Of a stretch of DNA of 64,000 nt, positions 36,932 to 50,677 are shown piece after piece; the stretch's first letter is position 1; the number at the start of each line of letters is the position of its first letter. Source of the DNA: Saururus chinensis (taxonomy: Eukaryota > Streptophyta > Magnoliopsida > Piperales > Saururaceae); NCBI GenBank assembly GCA_035235625.1, contig CP141146.1:39229709-39293708 (forward strand), in the 5' to 3' direction. Position numbers and translations under genes: made by a program. Under the pieces are notes generated by a model. It was not told the DNA's origin and ran no database searches. It saw only the letters and a list, made by a program, of their open reading frames with translations.

Positions 36932-39900
36932 TCAATCTTCTTTCGTTAACAGTCTTGCACAGACGCATAGATGATGTTTCTTTTTCCTGTTATCTTCCTG
37001 TCTTCTGCCATATAGATAATCCCTCAGCTGGACCCTCCTCCTTTCGACGTCTCTCTTCCCCCTCCTCTCAAATTCCTCTTCAAGCTTGAGCAGAAGAAAC
37101 CGAATCTGTTGCACTTCCAACTCCACCCTTCCAATCTTTTCAGACCACCTCTGAGCCTGTTCTGAAACTTGTCTTCTTGAAAGCCCCACATCATCTACCC
37201 TTTTGATTTTCCTTCCAGAGCCCATTGATTCTTCTTCTGGATTGTTTGTCAATTTTCCTTTCATTTCAAACAACTGTGAGATTGTTCCCTCAACTTCCTT
37301 CAGCTGCGCCATCAAGCTATTATATTCAAAACTCGTTAGCTTGCCTTTGTCCGCTTGTTCAATCTTGTTTTCCAAATCTTGAACACTGGCTTGTACATTT
37401 GTCAGCCTCTGAGCATCTGATATTAACCTCTCTAACATCCTTCTACTGCCTTCTTTTGTCCTCCCTGAAAGTTTATTACTCAACTCTACCTTATCCACTA
37501 CCAACTCTTTCTCAATCTTGATTGCTTCCTCGTCTTCAATCTGATGACTGGGGGCCGCATAGGCCTCTGATGTGAGCTTTGGCGAACCTCTATCAGAAAC
37601 ATAATCCAGCTGGATATCCTTCATCTTTGTATATGAGATGTCTGCCTCGTCCATTGGCGATCTAAGGTTTCTAGTGGATCTCATAATGTCTGGTACCAAA
37701 TAAACTTTGCTTTTTAGCTCTTCAATCTCCTTTTTTGCAGCTTCTAATTGCACATTAGCCTTTAAGTTTTCCTCCATAAAGAGATTCTTTGACTCCACCA
37801 CTGCCTTGGTAACAGCTTGAACTTTTGCTTGTAAAATATCCAAGAGTACAGATGATTCCAGTATATTATTTTCTTTGTTCAGAGCTAGTATCGTTGCCTC
37901 CTGATGATAACTTGAATCAGGAATCTGGCACAGACATCATATATGTTAAACATTGCAAAGCATACAAAATTTAACTTAGTTTGTGTTTTATTTGTGTACT
38001 TGAAACATCAGATCACAAACAGAGAATAGTACATATATTTGGTCTCTGAACCCAATCCAATAATAATTCAATGAACTGAGATAGGATTAGTTACATACAA
38101 GCTGGTTTATTTCACTCAGTCAGTTTCCAAGTAGACTACCAGATATTTCATTCAACACAAGTACAGACAAGCTATTCCAGATTCAGTTGCATAGGTGGGA
38201 TCTTTCCCAGCTGAGGGTCAAGTCCCAAGGATGAATCTCACACGACTCTTACGAATCAAAAGAAAAAAAAATAGAGCCATTTGCGTTGAATAGAACAGTC
38301 AGCAATTCATCATATTACTTAGAGCCACAGGAAGTCCAGAGATCAAGACTTAAAGACGGTTAAAAGAAGCAATAAGAATCTTATATTCACCTAACCTGCC
38401 CATATAGTTTGATGTCTAAACATAGTCTGTAAATATTCTCTCCCCACAGTGGGAAAAAGTTGACACTCAAGGACATGAAAAAGTTTGCTAACAGCCCCTA
38501 GAGTTCCAAGTTGGGGATAAAGTTATGCTCAAACTTACTCCCCAAGTCTGGGATAAGGTGAAGAAGAAGGGGGTGCCATGAGGGCTTATAGCCGCACAAT
38601 GGACCCTTTAAAATGAAGCGGTAGATTGGCAAACTAGCCTAGAAGCTGGACCTGCCACAAAAGTTCATAACTTCACCCGATTTTTATGTAAGTTTCTTCA
38701 AACCTCTATTGTGAAGATGTGGAAGATGCAAGTAGGGCAGCACCCAAGTGGGTGCCGCCATCAACAATCAGGCAGATTTTTGGACAATATTTATCAAAGT
38801 TATAGTGTCTACACATATATACACATATTGGACAACCCTCAACCTCATTAAGGACAATCAATTAAGACGACAAATCACTCTAGAATGCATGTCATAAATG
38901 TTTAAGATTATGCTTTTTATAATGTTTACAAATCACATAAAACTTTAAACGGCATGTGATAAAACCTATATGTAACAGTAAATAAGCCTCTTTAAAATTA
39001 GTATTTGATAGTCAATGAAGAGTACCTGCATGTCCTTCTCATGGATCTTCGTATGGGAGAGGGTTTGCCCTTCTAGCAAAAAAATGCTATCCTTCAAAGA
39101 CAATATAAGGGGCAAAAGTGCAGTTACTTCACGTTTCAGTCCTTCATTCTCTACTTTCAGAGCAGCCATCTTTCTCCCAAGTTCCTCATCATTTGCATCT
39201 CTTAAAGCTTTATCATGCGCATACTTCTTCATTTGAAGTGTGGAGCGCTCTTCCAGAGAGTTGTATTTCCCAACAAGATCATAGGCCTTTTGCTCAAATA
39301 CTGATGCAAGGACGCCAACAACTTGAAGACCTTTGTAGAGTTCCACTGCTTCCATCTCCGAAGTCTCAACCTCATTAATTGTCCTCTTTAGTTCAGACTT
39401 CAACCACTCTTCTCGGGCTAAAAGTTCCATAATTTCTTTCTCATCATGAAGGGCTTTATCTTCTGATATGGCTAAACTCTTCTGCAGGTCTCCAATCATT
39501 CTTTTTGCCTCACAAGCTTCCTCTTTGAGAGCCTCAGCATCATTATGCAATTGTATGTTTTCTTCATTTTTAGCTTCAAGCTTCATGAGGGTATCAGACA
39601 AATCCATTTCCTTCTGAGACAACAAATGATTCCTAATCTCAGTTTTACTATTTAACTCCTCATTTAAACTTTTGACCTTGAATAGTTCATCCTTCAGTAC
39701 AACAGATTGACTTCTGCAACCTTCCAGCTTCCTAACAGACTCCATCAGAAGCAAATTTTCCATTTCTACCTTTCCTACTTTTTCACCTATCGTTGCAATC
39801 TCCTTTTTAAGATCAGAATTAACTTCACGAAGGCAGTCAATCTTACCACATAGCTCTTTCAGCTCTGAGGCTTTTTCGGTGCTAGAACTCTCAAAAACTT

Positions 39901-42900
39901 GTGAAAGGCAACCAAGAGCCAGAGCTTCTCTGAGGAGGGCATTATATTCCTCCTCTAAAATGTACTTTTCATCTCTAAGGAAGCAAAATTCTTTCTTCCA
40001 GGATTGGTTTTCTTCAAGAAGCTCATAGTTTTCATTAGCAAGAGTATGATGTGCCTTTTGAGTTTTGGACAACTGACCACTCAGTGAGTCTCTTTCAGTC
40101 CTCAATGTCCCCTCTCGATGCAGGCCTGCTTCCATATCCTTTTGCAACACTTGATACATCTCCAAAAGTTTGCATCTCTCACTCTGAAGCAGAGATAGCT
40201 CTTCACTCTTTTTATTTAATTCATGTTCCAGTCTGTCACCCTCTGATTTCAGATTCAATGCTCCATGTCTCATTTCTTCCAGAACTAAGACGTTAATAGA
40301 TCTCTCAAAAATCAGCCGCTCAATTTCATCCTCAGCATTCAGCAGAGACCATTGAAAGTTTTTAGCTTTCCCCAAAATTTGATTCAGGACTATGTGGTCA
40401 TCAATTTTATCATCATGCTCATCAACTGTTTCACTATCTAGTGATTTCAAAACCCGATTCATTTCTATTCTCTGCTTTACATTTTTCTCCACCAGGAATT
40501 TTACTCTTTCCTTAAGTTCACAAATTTCCCACCGCAGTTCTAACACAAGATTTTCTGAATGCAGAAGTGATTTAATATGATTCTGATTTTCACCCAAGAG
40601 GCAATCATTTATCTGTTTCATCTCAATGATGCAGCTTTGCAACACTAAGGCCTCGGTATGTGCAATTAATAGCTGCTCTTGCTCTTCTTCAATCTCTTTC
40701 TTCCTTAATTCAGCTTGTTCTTGAAGAATGCAGATCTGATTTTCCAAATTGGCTAACTGAGTCTTGCTTGATTGGACAAAAAGTGAGTGTTCTTCTTTTT
40801 TCTGAGCCAAAAACAACTCCAGCTGATTAGTCTGATGTAATGCCAATTCTTTCTCCTCATTCAGACATGAATTTTTATCTTCCAATTCAGAGAACCTTCT
40901 CTCTAAGTCTTCCAGACTATTCTGAATAGTTTCTACCCGGGAGACCAAATTATCCCTTTCAGAAAGGATGGTACAGTTCTCGTTTTGGAGAGAGTGGCAA
41001 GATTTTTCTAAGAAGTTGGATTTCACCCGAAACCCGTCAAGTTCCACAGTTAAATCCGATAGAGAGTTCTCCAATAAAGTATTTGTTTCTGAAAGCTTCT
41101 CAAAATTCTGTGCAATATGGTCTACTCGAAAGATCAACATGTTTTTTTCAGTTAAAAGGTCAGACTTTTCAGACTGGAGAGAATGGAAGGATTCTTCTAC
41201 ACCTTTTAACTTTCCCCGCACGCCTTCTAGCTCAATATTAGCATCTGATAGTGAAGTTTCCAGTAGAGAATTTTTCTCGCAAACCTTTTCCATATCTCCC
41301 AACTTCTTCAAAAGACTTAATTTTTCATCTTTCACCATCGTGAAAGTATTTTTCAAATTTGAGTTCTCATCCTGTAACTCCTTGACGGATGATTGAAAGG
41401 TCTCTGCATTGAATCCCACAGATTCAATTTGCTGGATAACATACTGGTGCCGCCTGCCTAAATCTTCCATGTCCCCCTTTAGAGAGTGTAACAGCTGCTG
41501 AAGAGCACTCTGTTTGTCCAAAAGTAGCGTAACTTCTTCTTCAAGTTCTTGCTTTGCCTTCTTCAGATTTGAGACTTCATCTTGCAGTTTCTTTATCAGC
41601 AAATCTGAGGATAAATTCTGGTCTCGTAACTTGCAATCATCCTCTTGAATTTGCTGAACTTCTTGCTCCAATTCCTTCTTCACGAGTTCCATTTCTCTTA
41701 ATTTTTCAACTCCACTTTGAATTTCTAAAGCTAGTTTTCTCTTCTCTTCTTCAGATTGAGCCTGGAAGTTTTCTAGAGACTGAAGAGCTGCTTTAGCATG
41801 CATCAAATGGAGTTGTTCTTCCTTAAAGCAGGTATCAAGTTTCTGCAGATCCTCCTGTTTTTTTATAATCTCCTTTTCTTGCAACTCTGTCTTGTGCAGT
41901 AAGGCTTCCACCTTGAACTGAAGAGACTGTTTGGTATTTTCTAAAAGGCAGCATCTTTCCTCATAACCACTAAGCTGACTTGTGACTTCTCTTTCACGAG
42001 AGATTTCAGCTTCTAAATTGGATACCTTTTGTAAGCACTCTTGATATTGAAGAGCAGTAGCTTCCTTCTCTGATTCTAACATAGAAAGAGATTTACGCAG
42101 TGTTTGGACTTCTGATTCAAATTTATCTGAGTGCTCAGTTGCCAACAAGATTCTTGAAGTTAGATTTTGGTTCTCAATGGATAATTTTGATAGCTCATCC
42201 TGTAATTGTTTCACTTTCTCTGATCTCGGTTCTGCTTCTTGTTTTTGAAATTTATAGTTGGAGCTCCTTTGTTCTATATCTTGGAAACTGAGTCCGTTGT
42301 GGGCCCTTCCTTCTCCAAACATCTCATTGAGCTGTTTTAATCCTTTTCTATTTGTGCTCAGCTCGCCATCTTCACTATAAGCTATATTCCTCTTAACGGC
42401 ATGTAGATGAGACGACAATCCCAGAGCATCCTTCTGAAGGTCATCAGGGTCAAGTAAAGACCGTATTGGGTGGGGAGTTTCAGGAGTATGGGGTTCTGCC
42501 TCAGAGGAGGGCGATAAGGAATCTTCAGAAACAACAAAAGGAATTTGATTAGGGAAAGCCTCAGCCACAGTCCGGTGGGCTTGACGAAGCTCCCCCATTG
42601 CCTGATCATATCTTTCAGCCAAGGCTCTGTAGGCCCTGTAGAACTCCTCAACCAACTTCATGAGCTCAGGGCGCTTTTTGTAGTACATTTCAGCTCTCCT
42701 TGCAAATGAATCTGCATCTTCTTCAATAAGCTTGATCATGCTTTTCACCCTTGAGTCCATGTCTGTCCAATCAATGAACATATTTTGGAGAATAATCAGA
42801 ATTGGATAAAGCAAATGCACCAAATGAAAACTGATACAAGCCTATTAAAAATGCACATGAACATGGTAGCACAACATCATCCATGCCTTGGAGGGTACTG

Positions 42901-45453
42901 TTATTGAGGTATACACAAAGACAATACTAAACTTTCGTTAAAACAATTTTAACTATGAACTTTTGTTTCTGGTAACATTATGATGCCATATGGAAATTTC
43001 AATTGATATATTTACTAAAACCAAACTTACTTCATATTATCTTTCGCTTTTGTTTCTTGTCTTGTTCCTCCAATTAAAATCCAGAGATGAATCTTGTTTC
43101 ATTGTTAAAATATATACGCTTTGACATGATTTAAGTATTGAGGCATGCAAGAGGTCCTAGGGGCCCTAGGTCAAAGAGTTTCAGTTCAACAGTGTCATTT
43201 ATTAAACTCAACCAGTCACATATGGATATAGGCTCATTGAAAGATACAAAATGTGGTTACATCCAAATTTACCAATCAAAAACAGTTTCTAGTGTGAAAT
43301 TCAATTTGGAAAATATCACATACAACAAAAGAAGGAACATTGTATGACAAGCCCCCACATGTAATAAGTTAATTGATAAAAGCAACTTCGTCTATGACCT
43401 CTGTCATCATCCCCTATGTTGTCCACTGTAGAAAGGTGATGAAAGTTTCTGCCTTGTTTTGGCAGTGCTCCATCTGTCCAAGGTTTCTTTGCAAAGCTGT
43501 GTTCGGCTGTGCAATTTCAGTCATGAAGTCCCAAACCACAAAGCCTCATCTTGCCATCACTTCCTTTGGTGATCACTGCATTTGGCTCCAGGAATTTCAA
43601 GCTGTGATTACAGGCCAGAGCACAGGTTCCATTCTCTTTCCAGAACGAAGGTCATCTTCCTATTTCTGTGGAAAGTCTTCTCTTCTCACATAGGTTCTTA
43701 AACTGAAGATACTGTCAGCATGTGCTATCACAGGCACCAGATGGATTCTATTCTTTCTTTAGTGGGCTTATTTGTTTTCTGAAATGGTATCACTTCGGCC
43801 TATCTTGTGTTTGGTGTGGTGCTGACTTAGGTCTTCTAACAGCCCACCAGACCATATAGCCCGTAAGCCCAATAACTTAAACCCAAGTCTACAACCATCT
43901 GCCAATAGCCTAGTCCAGTGAATTTTGTCCTTAAACTCTTCCTAGCCAACAGGAGTTTTTTACTTCCAAGAGACTACCCTTTGCTACCTTATTTACTACT
44001 TAGATATCTTTTTATTATATTACTGAATTCATTTGACTTCTACGTTGAGGTCGTATTTGCATACTTCTATCATTAAACATATTGTCCTGCATCAAATATA
44101 AATAGAGAGATTTATATATTTAAAAATTGATAAGATGCCATAATGAATTTTATTTTCAGTGGAGACTAATTTTAAATAGTTAAAGATTTTATTATGATCT
44201 CAAATAATGAACAAATGATAGTTTGCAGAACTGAGGACGTGCAACTAAAAGCTAAAGATGATCTACCCGAAAGACCAAGAAAACGTTCTTAATTTTAAAA
44301 TCTTTTTCTCCTTTGTCAGGGAAGATGTTTTCAATAATGGCTATCTACTCACTTCATTCAACAAATGTGCTTATAAAAGTCTTTCCTAGCAAACCAGAAA
44401 ATGCCTGCAAAACATAGAGAACTTGTTTACGAATATGCCAATCCTCTCAGACTATACATAAGAATGTTGTTAAAGTGAATAAACATGCCTAGGTAAGGTT
44501 TTAAACAGTTATACCCGACAGCCTAGGTAAACGGCTGAGGCAAAGGATTTTATAACTGACATCAGTGGCAAATATAGTTAATAACAGTGAATCATACCAT
44601 AACAAGTTCCTGGGAGTTCCTAAGGGATGCTTACACAAGTCCGGGATATATTTGAATTTCCAATTACCTAGGTTAACTATACACAAGCTTGTCCTACAAA
44701 GTGAAACTCACCAAGAAACTTCAGGCATGCATTACTCTGCCAAAATATATAGTTTTTCTATATCTTTATGTTATGTTTGAAACGTATGTTTTATACATAC
44801 AATAAGGCGATGAAACTTGGTGATCATGAATGCACTACTTTCAGGAGACAAGCAAATGCCAATCCGTTAGGCAGTTATTTGGTGACCTTTATAATGTTAA
44901 CTAACTCGTCTGACAAAAGTGTCCAGGCAAGACTTTACACTCATTTTGCCTAGGAAAGCTTGGGACATGCGCAAGCATCACCTTGATAACGTAGAACAAA
45001 ACATGCTTCTGATGTTCATTATGCCATTAAAAAATTGATCATTGCACATTCTCTACCTTAACATACAATCATGGGAAGCTGGTTCAGTTATAACAGTAGA
45101 AGTAGGGACTAGAAAGCCAACTAAAAAAATAATACAGACAGGATATTCAACAAAGAGATCACTTAAACAGCATCATGGAATTTTGATTTATCTAATTCAT
45201 GGCATGGAGAACTGTCCATACAAACAGTTGAACACACATTCTCTCAAGGCTGAAAAGACCTTTCTCAAGTTATAATCTGGCCTCAATAGTATCAGTTTTT
45301 TTATGCATGATTTTCCTTTCATGTAAAGGAGAAAAAACATCTATGCATACCTGTAAGATTTTCTTGGAGCCATTTTGAATTCTTGGGACTGATATGGCTA
45401 CTCCACCACCATGAATATAAGCGTCTAGATTCAGCATGCGTTAAAGTTGCCAT
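36932..45453 (-). CDS. NET1: NETWORKED 1-type actin-binding protein (NAB/KIP1-like, long coiled coil)
   Basis: Links actin filaments to membranes; Arabidopsis NET1A is at the plasma membrane and plasmodesmata. Three coding exons: 45453-45351 (34 aa plus one base), 42762-39026 and 37924-36932, all GT-AG and in phase, giving about 1610 aa (Arabidopsis NET1A is about 1700). Exon 1 encodes [20 protein letters not shown] then [14 protein letters not shown]; exon 2 continues [20 protein letters not shown] and [20 protein letters not shown]. Together they form the N-terminal NAB actin-binding domain (about residues 10-90). Nearly all the rest is heptad-rich coiled coil (about 180-1270) with many Leu/Glu/Lys repeats. 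Exon 3 holds the conserved C-terminal block ([36 protein letters not shown]) and ends [16 protein letters not shown]. The start was chosen because the ATG in exon 1 gives the invariant WWW motif; the frame upstream of exon 2 lacks it. No internal stops. Confidence 0.95.
38470..38775 (+). pseudogene. Ty3/gypsy integrase C-terminal fragment in NET1 intron 2
   Basis: On the plus strand, antisense to NET1, the translation reads [20 protein letters not shown] and then, in shifted frames, IGKLA-stop-[14 protein letters not shown] and EDVEDAS. This matches the end of plant gypsy integrases ([14 protein letters not shown]...GPFEV...IGKLAYRLELP...HPVFHVSFLKP...EDVED). At least two frameshifts and two stops are present. 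It is a short fossil with no LTR nearby. Confidence 0.82.
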
Positions 45454-47850
45454 TTGTGAAGAAATATACTCCTCTCTGTTATGATCTCCAAAGTGCCAAG
45501 TTCTACTCCCTCAAAAAAAAGACCAGGGAGCAACAGTTTCAAGAAACCTCGATACCAAACCTATACAAGAACTAAATGTATTAAACAAATTTAAAATGAA
45601 AAGTAGCCATATTCATGTGACAACACAAAAAATAAAGAGTACTATTATCAGCAAGCATAGGCAATACATAACAGCAAAGATTGGATAAACTGAATTAAAC
45701 ATAAGGTGTTGCGAAAAAAAATCAAAGAGTACCTCTGAGAGAAACAAATATGAGGATACAGAGAAAGGTTATCACAACAGATCCTATAAACTACCTAATG
45801 GAAGGACCATCAACATCATGTAATACTAGGACAAACCAAGGCGCAAATATCAACATCACCATTTAGTACAAGGACAAAAGGAAAGCATGATATGAAACAA
45901 TCATGAATTCCGCTCCATGCTGATATTGTATAAGGCATATTTAAAGAACCCAGAACTTAGACCAACAAATGACAGGGGCTTATCCTCCGCGCGGGGGGGG
46001 GGGGGGGGGTCAATAGTACATCAAAAGTACGGGAAATTTCTCTATTGGAAAAGAAGACAATGTACCATACTGTCAGGAAAGCTTAAAAACCTGCAGCGAG
46101 TTGTTCAGTTCTTACATTAGAGTAATTAATTTCAAACAAAGCAATTGGAAATGACAAACACTGCTATCATCATCAAAATCACTCTTTCTAGGCCAAATAA
46201 TTAGATAATTTGATCTCATTGATGGCATCCATGTAAAAGATCAGTTGCAAGCCTATGAAAGAGATATATGTTACAGCATCACCACAATAACCAAAACAAG
46301 ATCAGAACATATTGCTTCTCCAAAAAAAACTTTAAAAAAGAATGATTTCATTTTATGCATGTGATGCACATTCGTATCCAACTCAATAACTAATATTCAA
46401 AAACCGGAAGAAACAAAAAGAAAAGAAGATAAGCCCAAAATATTTGCTGACCCAATATTAAAACGTTAAAACAGCTAACAAAAAATTACTAAAACTTTAA
46501 ATTATCTAGGACAAGAATGTAGCCGCAGCTTAAATTCAGAAATACACAACATCTAAAATAATATCAATAGGGGAACTGAGCAAAAAAGAAGTTACATGAG
46601 CACATAAAAGAGACCTGATAGTAACTATATCTTGGTAACACGAGGCCTTAGACGTTAGAAAGTACAAAGTAGCATTTGCATAGGAAATTTAAAGTAAGGC
46701 AATAAAGTATATGCAATTCGAACAATTTGACGCCATCCAAACAGTCACCTTCTACAACATCCAGTCGCCGTAACAAGCATCAAACACGTTGAGACTGTTG
46801 ATCTATCTGAATTTTCAACAGTTGAAAAGAAAATATTATTAAAAATTCTACCAATTATACATTACCAAGCCATACATGTCCTACAAAAACTGAAACTTCT
46901 CCTTGTTAATAACATATAAACACTACAACAAAAAAAACGAAAACACTTTACATTCAGGAACAGAAGTTTGACTTTTACGCATCAACACATAATAAACGCC
47001 ATGAAAAACCGTGTATATAAATGTATATATGAAGCAACGATCAAACAGTCACTAGTCCACATAAACAGAGTGTAAAAACATCTACAGAGAAAAGTATAAC
47101 AAAACGCCAGCTTCATCACATCTACGCTCAATCGCAAAGCAGAAAGAGGACAAGGAGATTATAGAATATATACGCCGAACAACTCACCTATTCAAGATCA
47201 TTCAAACTGTCAACCTTCAACGAATAAAGAAAATCGAATCACCGAACAACTCTGCCAAAGTCCAACAGCTCAATAAGCAGGAACACAGGATTTCAACAAC
47301 ATGTACGAAAAATCTCCCGTCTCAGCAAGACCCGGATGCCCAAAACTTCCAAACTCCAAAAAAAGATAAATTTTTTTGACAAGAACGCCAAAAACGCGAC
47401 TTTCCACAGATGGGTCTCCTCCAGCAGCAGAAAAAAAACCGTACAGAGGCCTCAATCTCGTTTGTCAAAAATGAAAACAAATGAAAGAAAAACAACAACA
47501 GAGCTGAAGAAATGAAGGAACACTTGATCAAATCAGCAGCTGATCAAAAAGAAAAGAAAAATAAAAGTTTCCTTCCTAGTTGCCTTGAGCCTCATTTCAA
47601 CCCATGCTTTTTGCTGCAGAAAAAGCTTTGCAACAGATTCTCAGCTCAGCAGAGGGAGAGAAGAGAAAAAGACCCCCATCTTTGGCCATCGCTGTTTTGG
47701 TTGAGTTGGATTGGCAGTGGCAAAGCTGAAGAGGAAGAAGGGAACTGGAAATTTTCTCTCGCTGATTCGGAATTGCTATTTACAAGTCAGCAAAATCCTG
47801 TCAAACAAATTTCCCGTTTCCAAGTTGATACGCTGTCGTTTTGTCTTTCT
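45454..47850 (-). promoter_or_regulatory. NET1 upstream region: probable 5' UTR intron and leader
   Basis: Upstream of the NET1 ATG no coding frame is found for over 2 kb. A TTTTTTTTGAGGGAGTAG/AACTTGG string on the minus strand (about 45505) would serve as an acceptor just before the leader that precedes the ATG. The CT-rich, less AT-biased segment at about 47330-47800 looks like a leader exon or promoter. NET1 genes commonly carry 5' UTR introns, so I infer one here of about 1.8 kb; its donor is not fixed. No TATA box stands out. Confidence 0.4.
45993..46009. repeat. Run of 17 G
   Basis: Uninterrupted poly-G (poly-C on the NET1 sense strand) inside the inferred NET1 5' UTR intron. It is prone to slippage, so its length may be uncertain. 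Confidence 0.9.
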
Positions 47851-47899
47851 GTGAGCCAAGTAGAAGCTTCTTGTACTGTGCATAATTACCTGAATGCCC

Positions 47900-50674
47900 C
47901 TGCATTAGGGATTTCTAAGGGTGGCAGCTCAGCTTTTTTTGGGGGTACACCAAGTTTTTTTTGGGGGTACAAAAAGAACTGGCGGCTTTGTTATAACTCG
48001 TGTGTTTTCTCCTCCTTTTTTTTGTTGAGAGATTGCCGATTTTATCACATTTTTTACCATGATTATTGCGGGTTAAATTACCAAATTAATTAGCATCTCA
48101 AACTCATTGATTATCTACTGAGACAAATAGTGCTTGAGTTGCCTGCATGATGAACTCACACACACACTAAAAATCATTCATTTGCGAGTTATTAGTGTTT
48201 TCAAAACTCAAACTTGATTTTTTAAACTGATATCTCTGGTGTATTATCTTGTGGATATCCATCCCAAATTAATAGTTTTATTTAATTTTAAAAAAACAAA
48301 ATTAGAGAATATTTTTTATTTGTTATTTTCCCAATAATTGTTATTTAGATGGGGTTTGAGATGTGTAATTAGATGTTTAGTAGGAAACATATTCTTTTTT
48401 ATTATGAAGCATTTTTTTCAATTTTTTAAAGAGGAGTTAAATTTAATTATCTATAAAAATTTGGGTTATTGGGGGGTGCTAATTGAATTCACCACTTTTT
48501 TTCTTGTGGAAGGAAGTCCAATGTGATTTAAGTAATAAGGATTTTGTCAATTTTGGATCTGCATTTTCTATCTTGTGATGTGATATGGGATGAGCACCAC
48601 CAATAACCAAAGGTCCAAAGTCAAACTGAAAGTTGATTGATTAAAAGCCTTAATGACCAGAATCTAACGCTTGTTAATGAAGGATGTAAAATCATTTTAA
48701 TAGCAGCCAGAAAGTCATCTAGTGTTGCGCTATTTTTGTTAGTTAAAATAAGTAAAAGGATATTTTCGTAAATAAATAAAGGCACTTTTGGCTGCCGACC
48801 CACTTTAAGAAAATGGTAGGTGCACGCTGTAGGCCGGTGATTCCAATCTCGTGTTCGAGGAGTGAGTAAAATGGCTGATACACCCCCCCTCCCTTTTTAC
48901 TAATGAATCATTCATATATTAGGCACAAAGAAAGTCTCATTAGTCATAAAAGAGAACAAGTCTCAAATAATTAAAACAAAATTAGTAAACCTTATTTAAT
49001 TTTAGTACCATCTTCTATCTAAAAAAAAATGTCAATATGATTGTAATTTTTTTATTTTTTCAATACAAATATCAATAATATGGTTAACTTTCACAAAATA
49101 CAAATGAACCCGCGATATATAGAGCCCAAATAAGCATAAAAAAATACAAAAGCTATTTAAAAAAAAAAGTGTCATTCCTCTTCATCCCTCAAAGGTGACA
49201 TTTTGCATTTCCCTTTTCAAATGGTACATCCACACACGCCCAAAGTCTCAAAGACATTTGCTAATTTGTTTTTTCTTATGACAATAATACACCCAAAAAC
49301 TTTTTAAGGTTAAAATTAAGGGGTATTTTCGTGGTTTCCCAAAAGTAGAGGGGTGTTTGTGGCAGCGGAGGAATAAAGGACCGCCGACTGTGTCGACATT
49401 CAAAGGCTGCGCGGCTGTGGCCGGTGATCCGTCATCACTCGCCAGACTACACGGAAAAGCAGACGGAGAAAGTAATTCCCACGGAATTAAGTTTCCGTCG
49501 GAAATGAGAGGACAAAAGGTAGAGGTGATTCATTGGTGTGGACCACGTGAAAAACGAGCGCTTAATTTTGTACTATATATTTTTACTGAAGAATCTTATT
49601 AATTAATATATAATTAGATTGCATTCTTTGCTTCAGTTGGGTAACCGAATGCCTTAAATTACACTCTTCAAATTGTCAATATGACATGCAACCGTGGCCA
49701 CACCCATTTGGGATTAGGTTTTTCAATCTACTACTATTTGTTAAGTAAATTATGGATTCAATCTAATTAAAAATCCCTGTGTATAATTTTTTTGGTTGAT
49801 AAAACATTACCCAATTGAGTTGATGAACATTAAATTCTGTGTGTGTGGTTTGTAAATTTTTAGTATTTTTTTCTTGATGTCAAAATTACTAATTGCATAT
49901 TAATAAGATAATTTTTTATTATATATCAAGATAAATTAATATTAATTTATTTTAAAAAATTAAATATAACTATGATTGTGAGAGGAGGGAGTATAAAATA
50001 GGCATAATAGGCCCTTATAAGATTAATTGTCGAGTTATATGCTATTTAGCCTAATTTTTAATGCATGTTCTTATGTTTTTCTTGTTGCCAACCAAGTATT
50101 TGAAAAGTATTGTGGTGGACCATTCCAGATTGGAACTTCATCAAGCATGTCAATGTCAAGGGAGAGTAGGACATAAAGAGCACCGGCCCATGCCCAGCTC
50201 ACACCCCTTTTTGATGGTGACTCCTTGGGGACAATTATATAACTTGGAACCTGATTCAGATCAGGTTGGCTGTGTTGGCATATTATATTTACTTCAAATA
50301 CTAATAATAATAACATATATATATATGGTTAAATTGCATCAATTATCACTCCCAATAATCTTATGTTTGGCATAAATTGTCAAGGGATGCTTCTAGCCTG
50401 ATTGGGCTCAGTGACCGTAGCCCCATTACTACCCCACTTAGGGTTCAGGATATGGAACATAGAGAACAACTTACTATTTATGTTTAATTGTCCTCTCATA
50501 TATCACACGAGTTTGTTTAGCCAGAGCACTACATAGAGCTGGCCATCAAATCTTGGCCCCTGGGCCTTATAGGCACTGAAATTGCAACGCTAGCTAAAGT
50601 TTTGTATATTATATTCAGAGCCTTATGTATGTTGGTCATGGGGTTAGGGAAATATTTTTAATTGTTAAAACTAC
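47900..50674. other. Gene-free stretch
   Basis: AT-rich intergenic sequence upstream of NET1. There is a near-repeat of TTTTTTTGGGGGTACA at about 47933 and 47956. A small less AT-rich island at 49370-49560 includes CACGTG at about 49545, but no gene is recognisable there. Nothing else supportable. Confidence 0.45.
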
Positions 50675-50677
50675 TAA

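Noticed and set aside
38966..42823. NET1 as a single-exon protein starting upstream of exon 2 and ending after IHEKDMQ
   Set aside because: The upstream residues are intronic (acceptor CAG just before ACATGGACTC) and the true first exon with WWW is at 45453-45351; the end reads past a GT donor at 39025.
43373..43693. 106-codon plus frame in NET1 intron 1
   Set aside because: No recognisable domain, sits in an intron on the opposite strand, and flanking sequence shows no gene structure.
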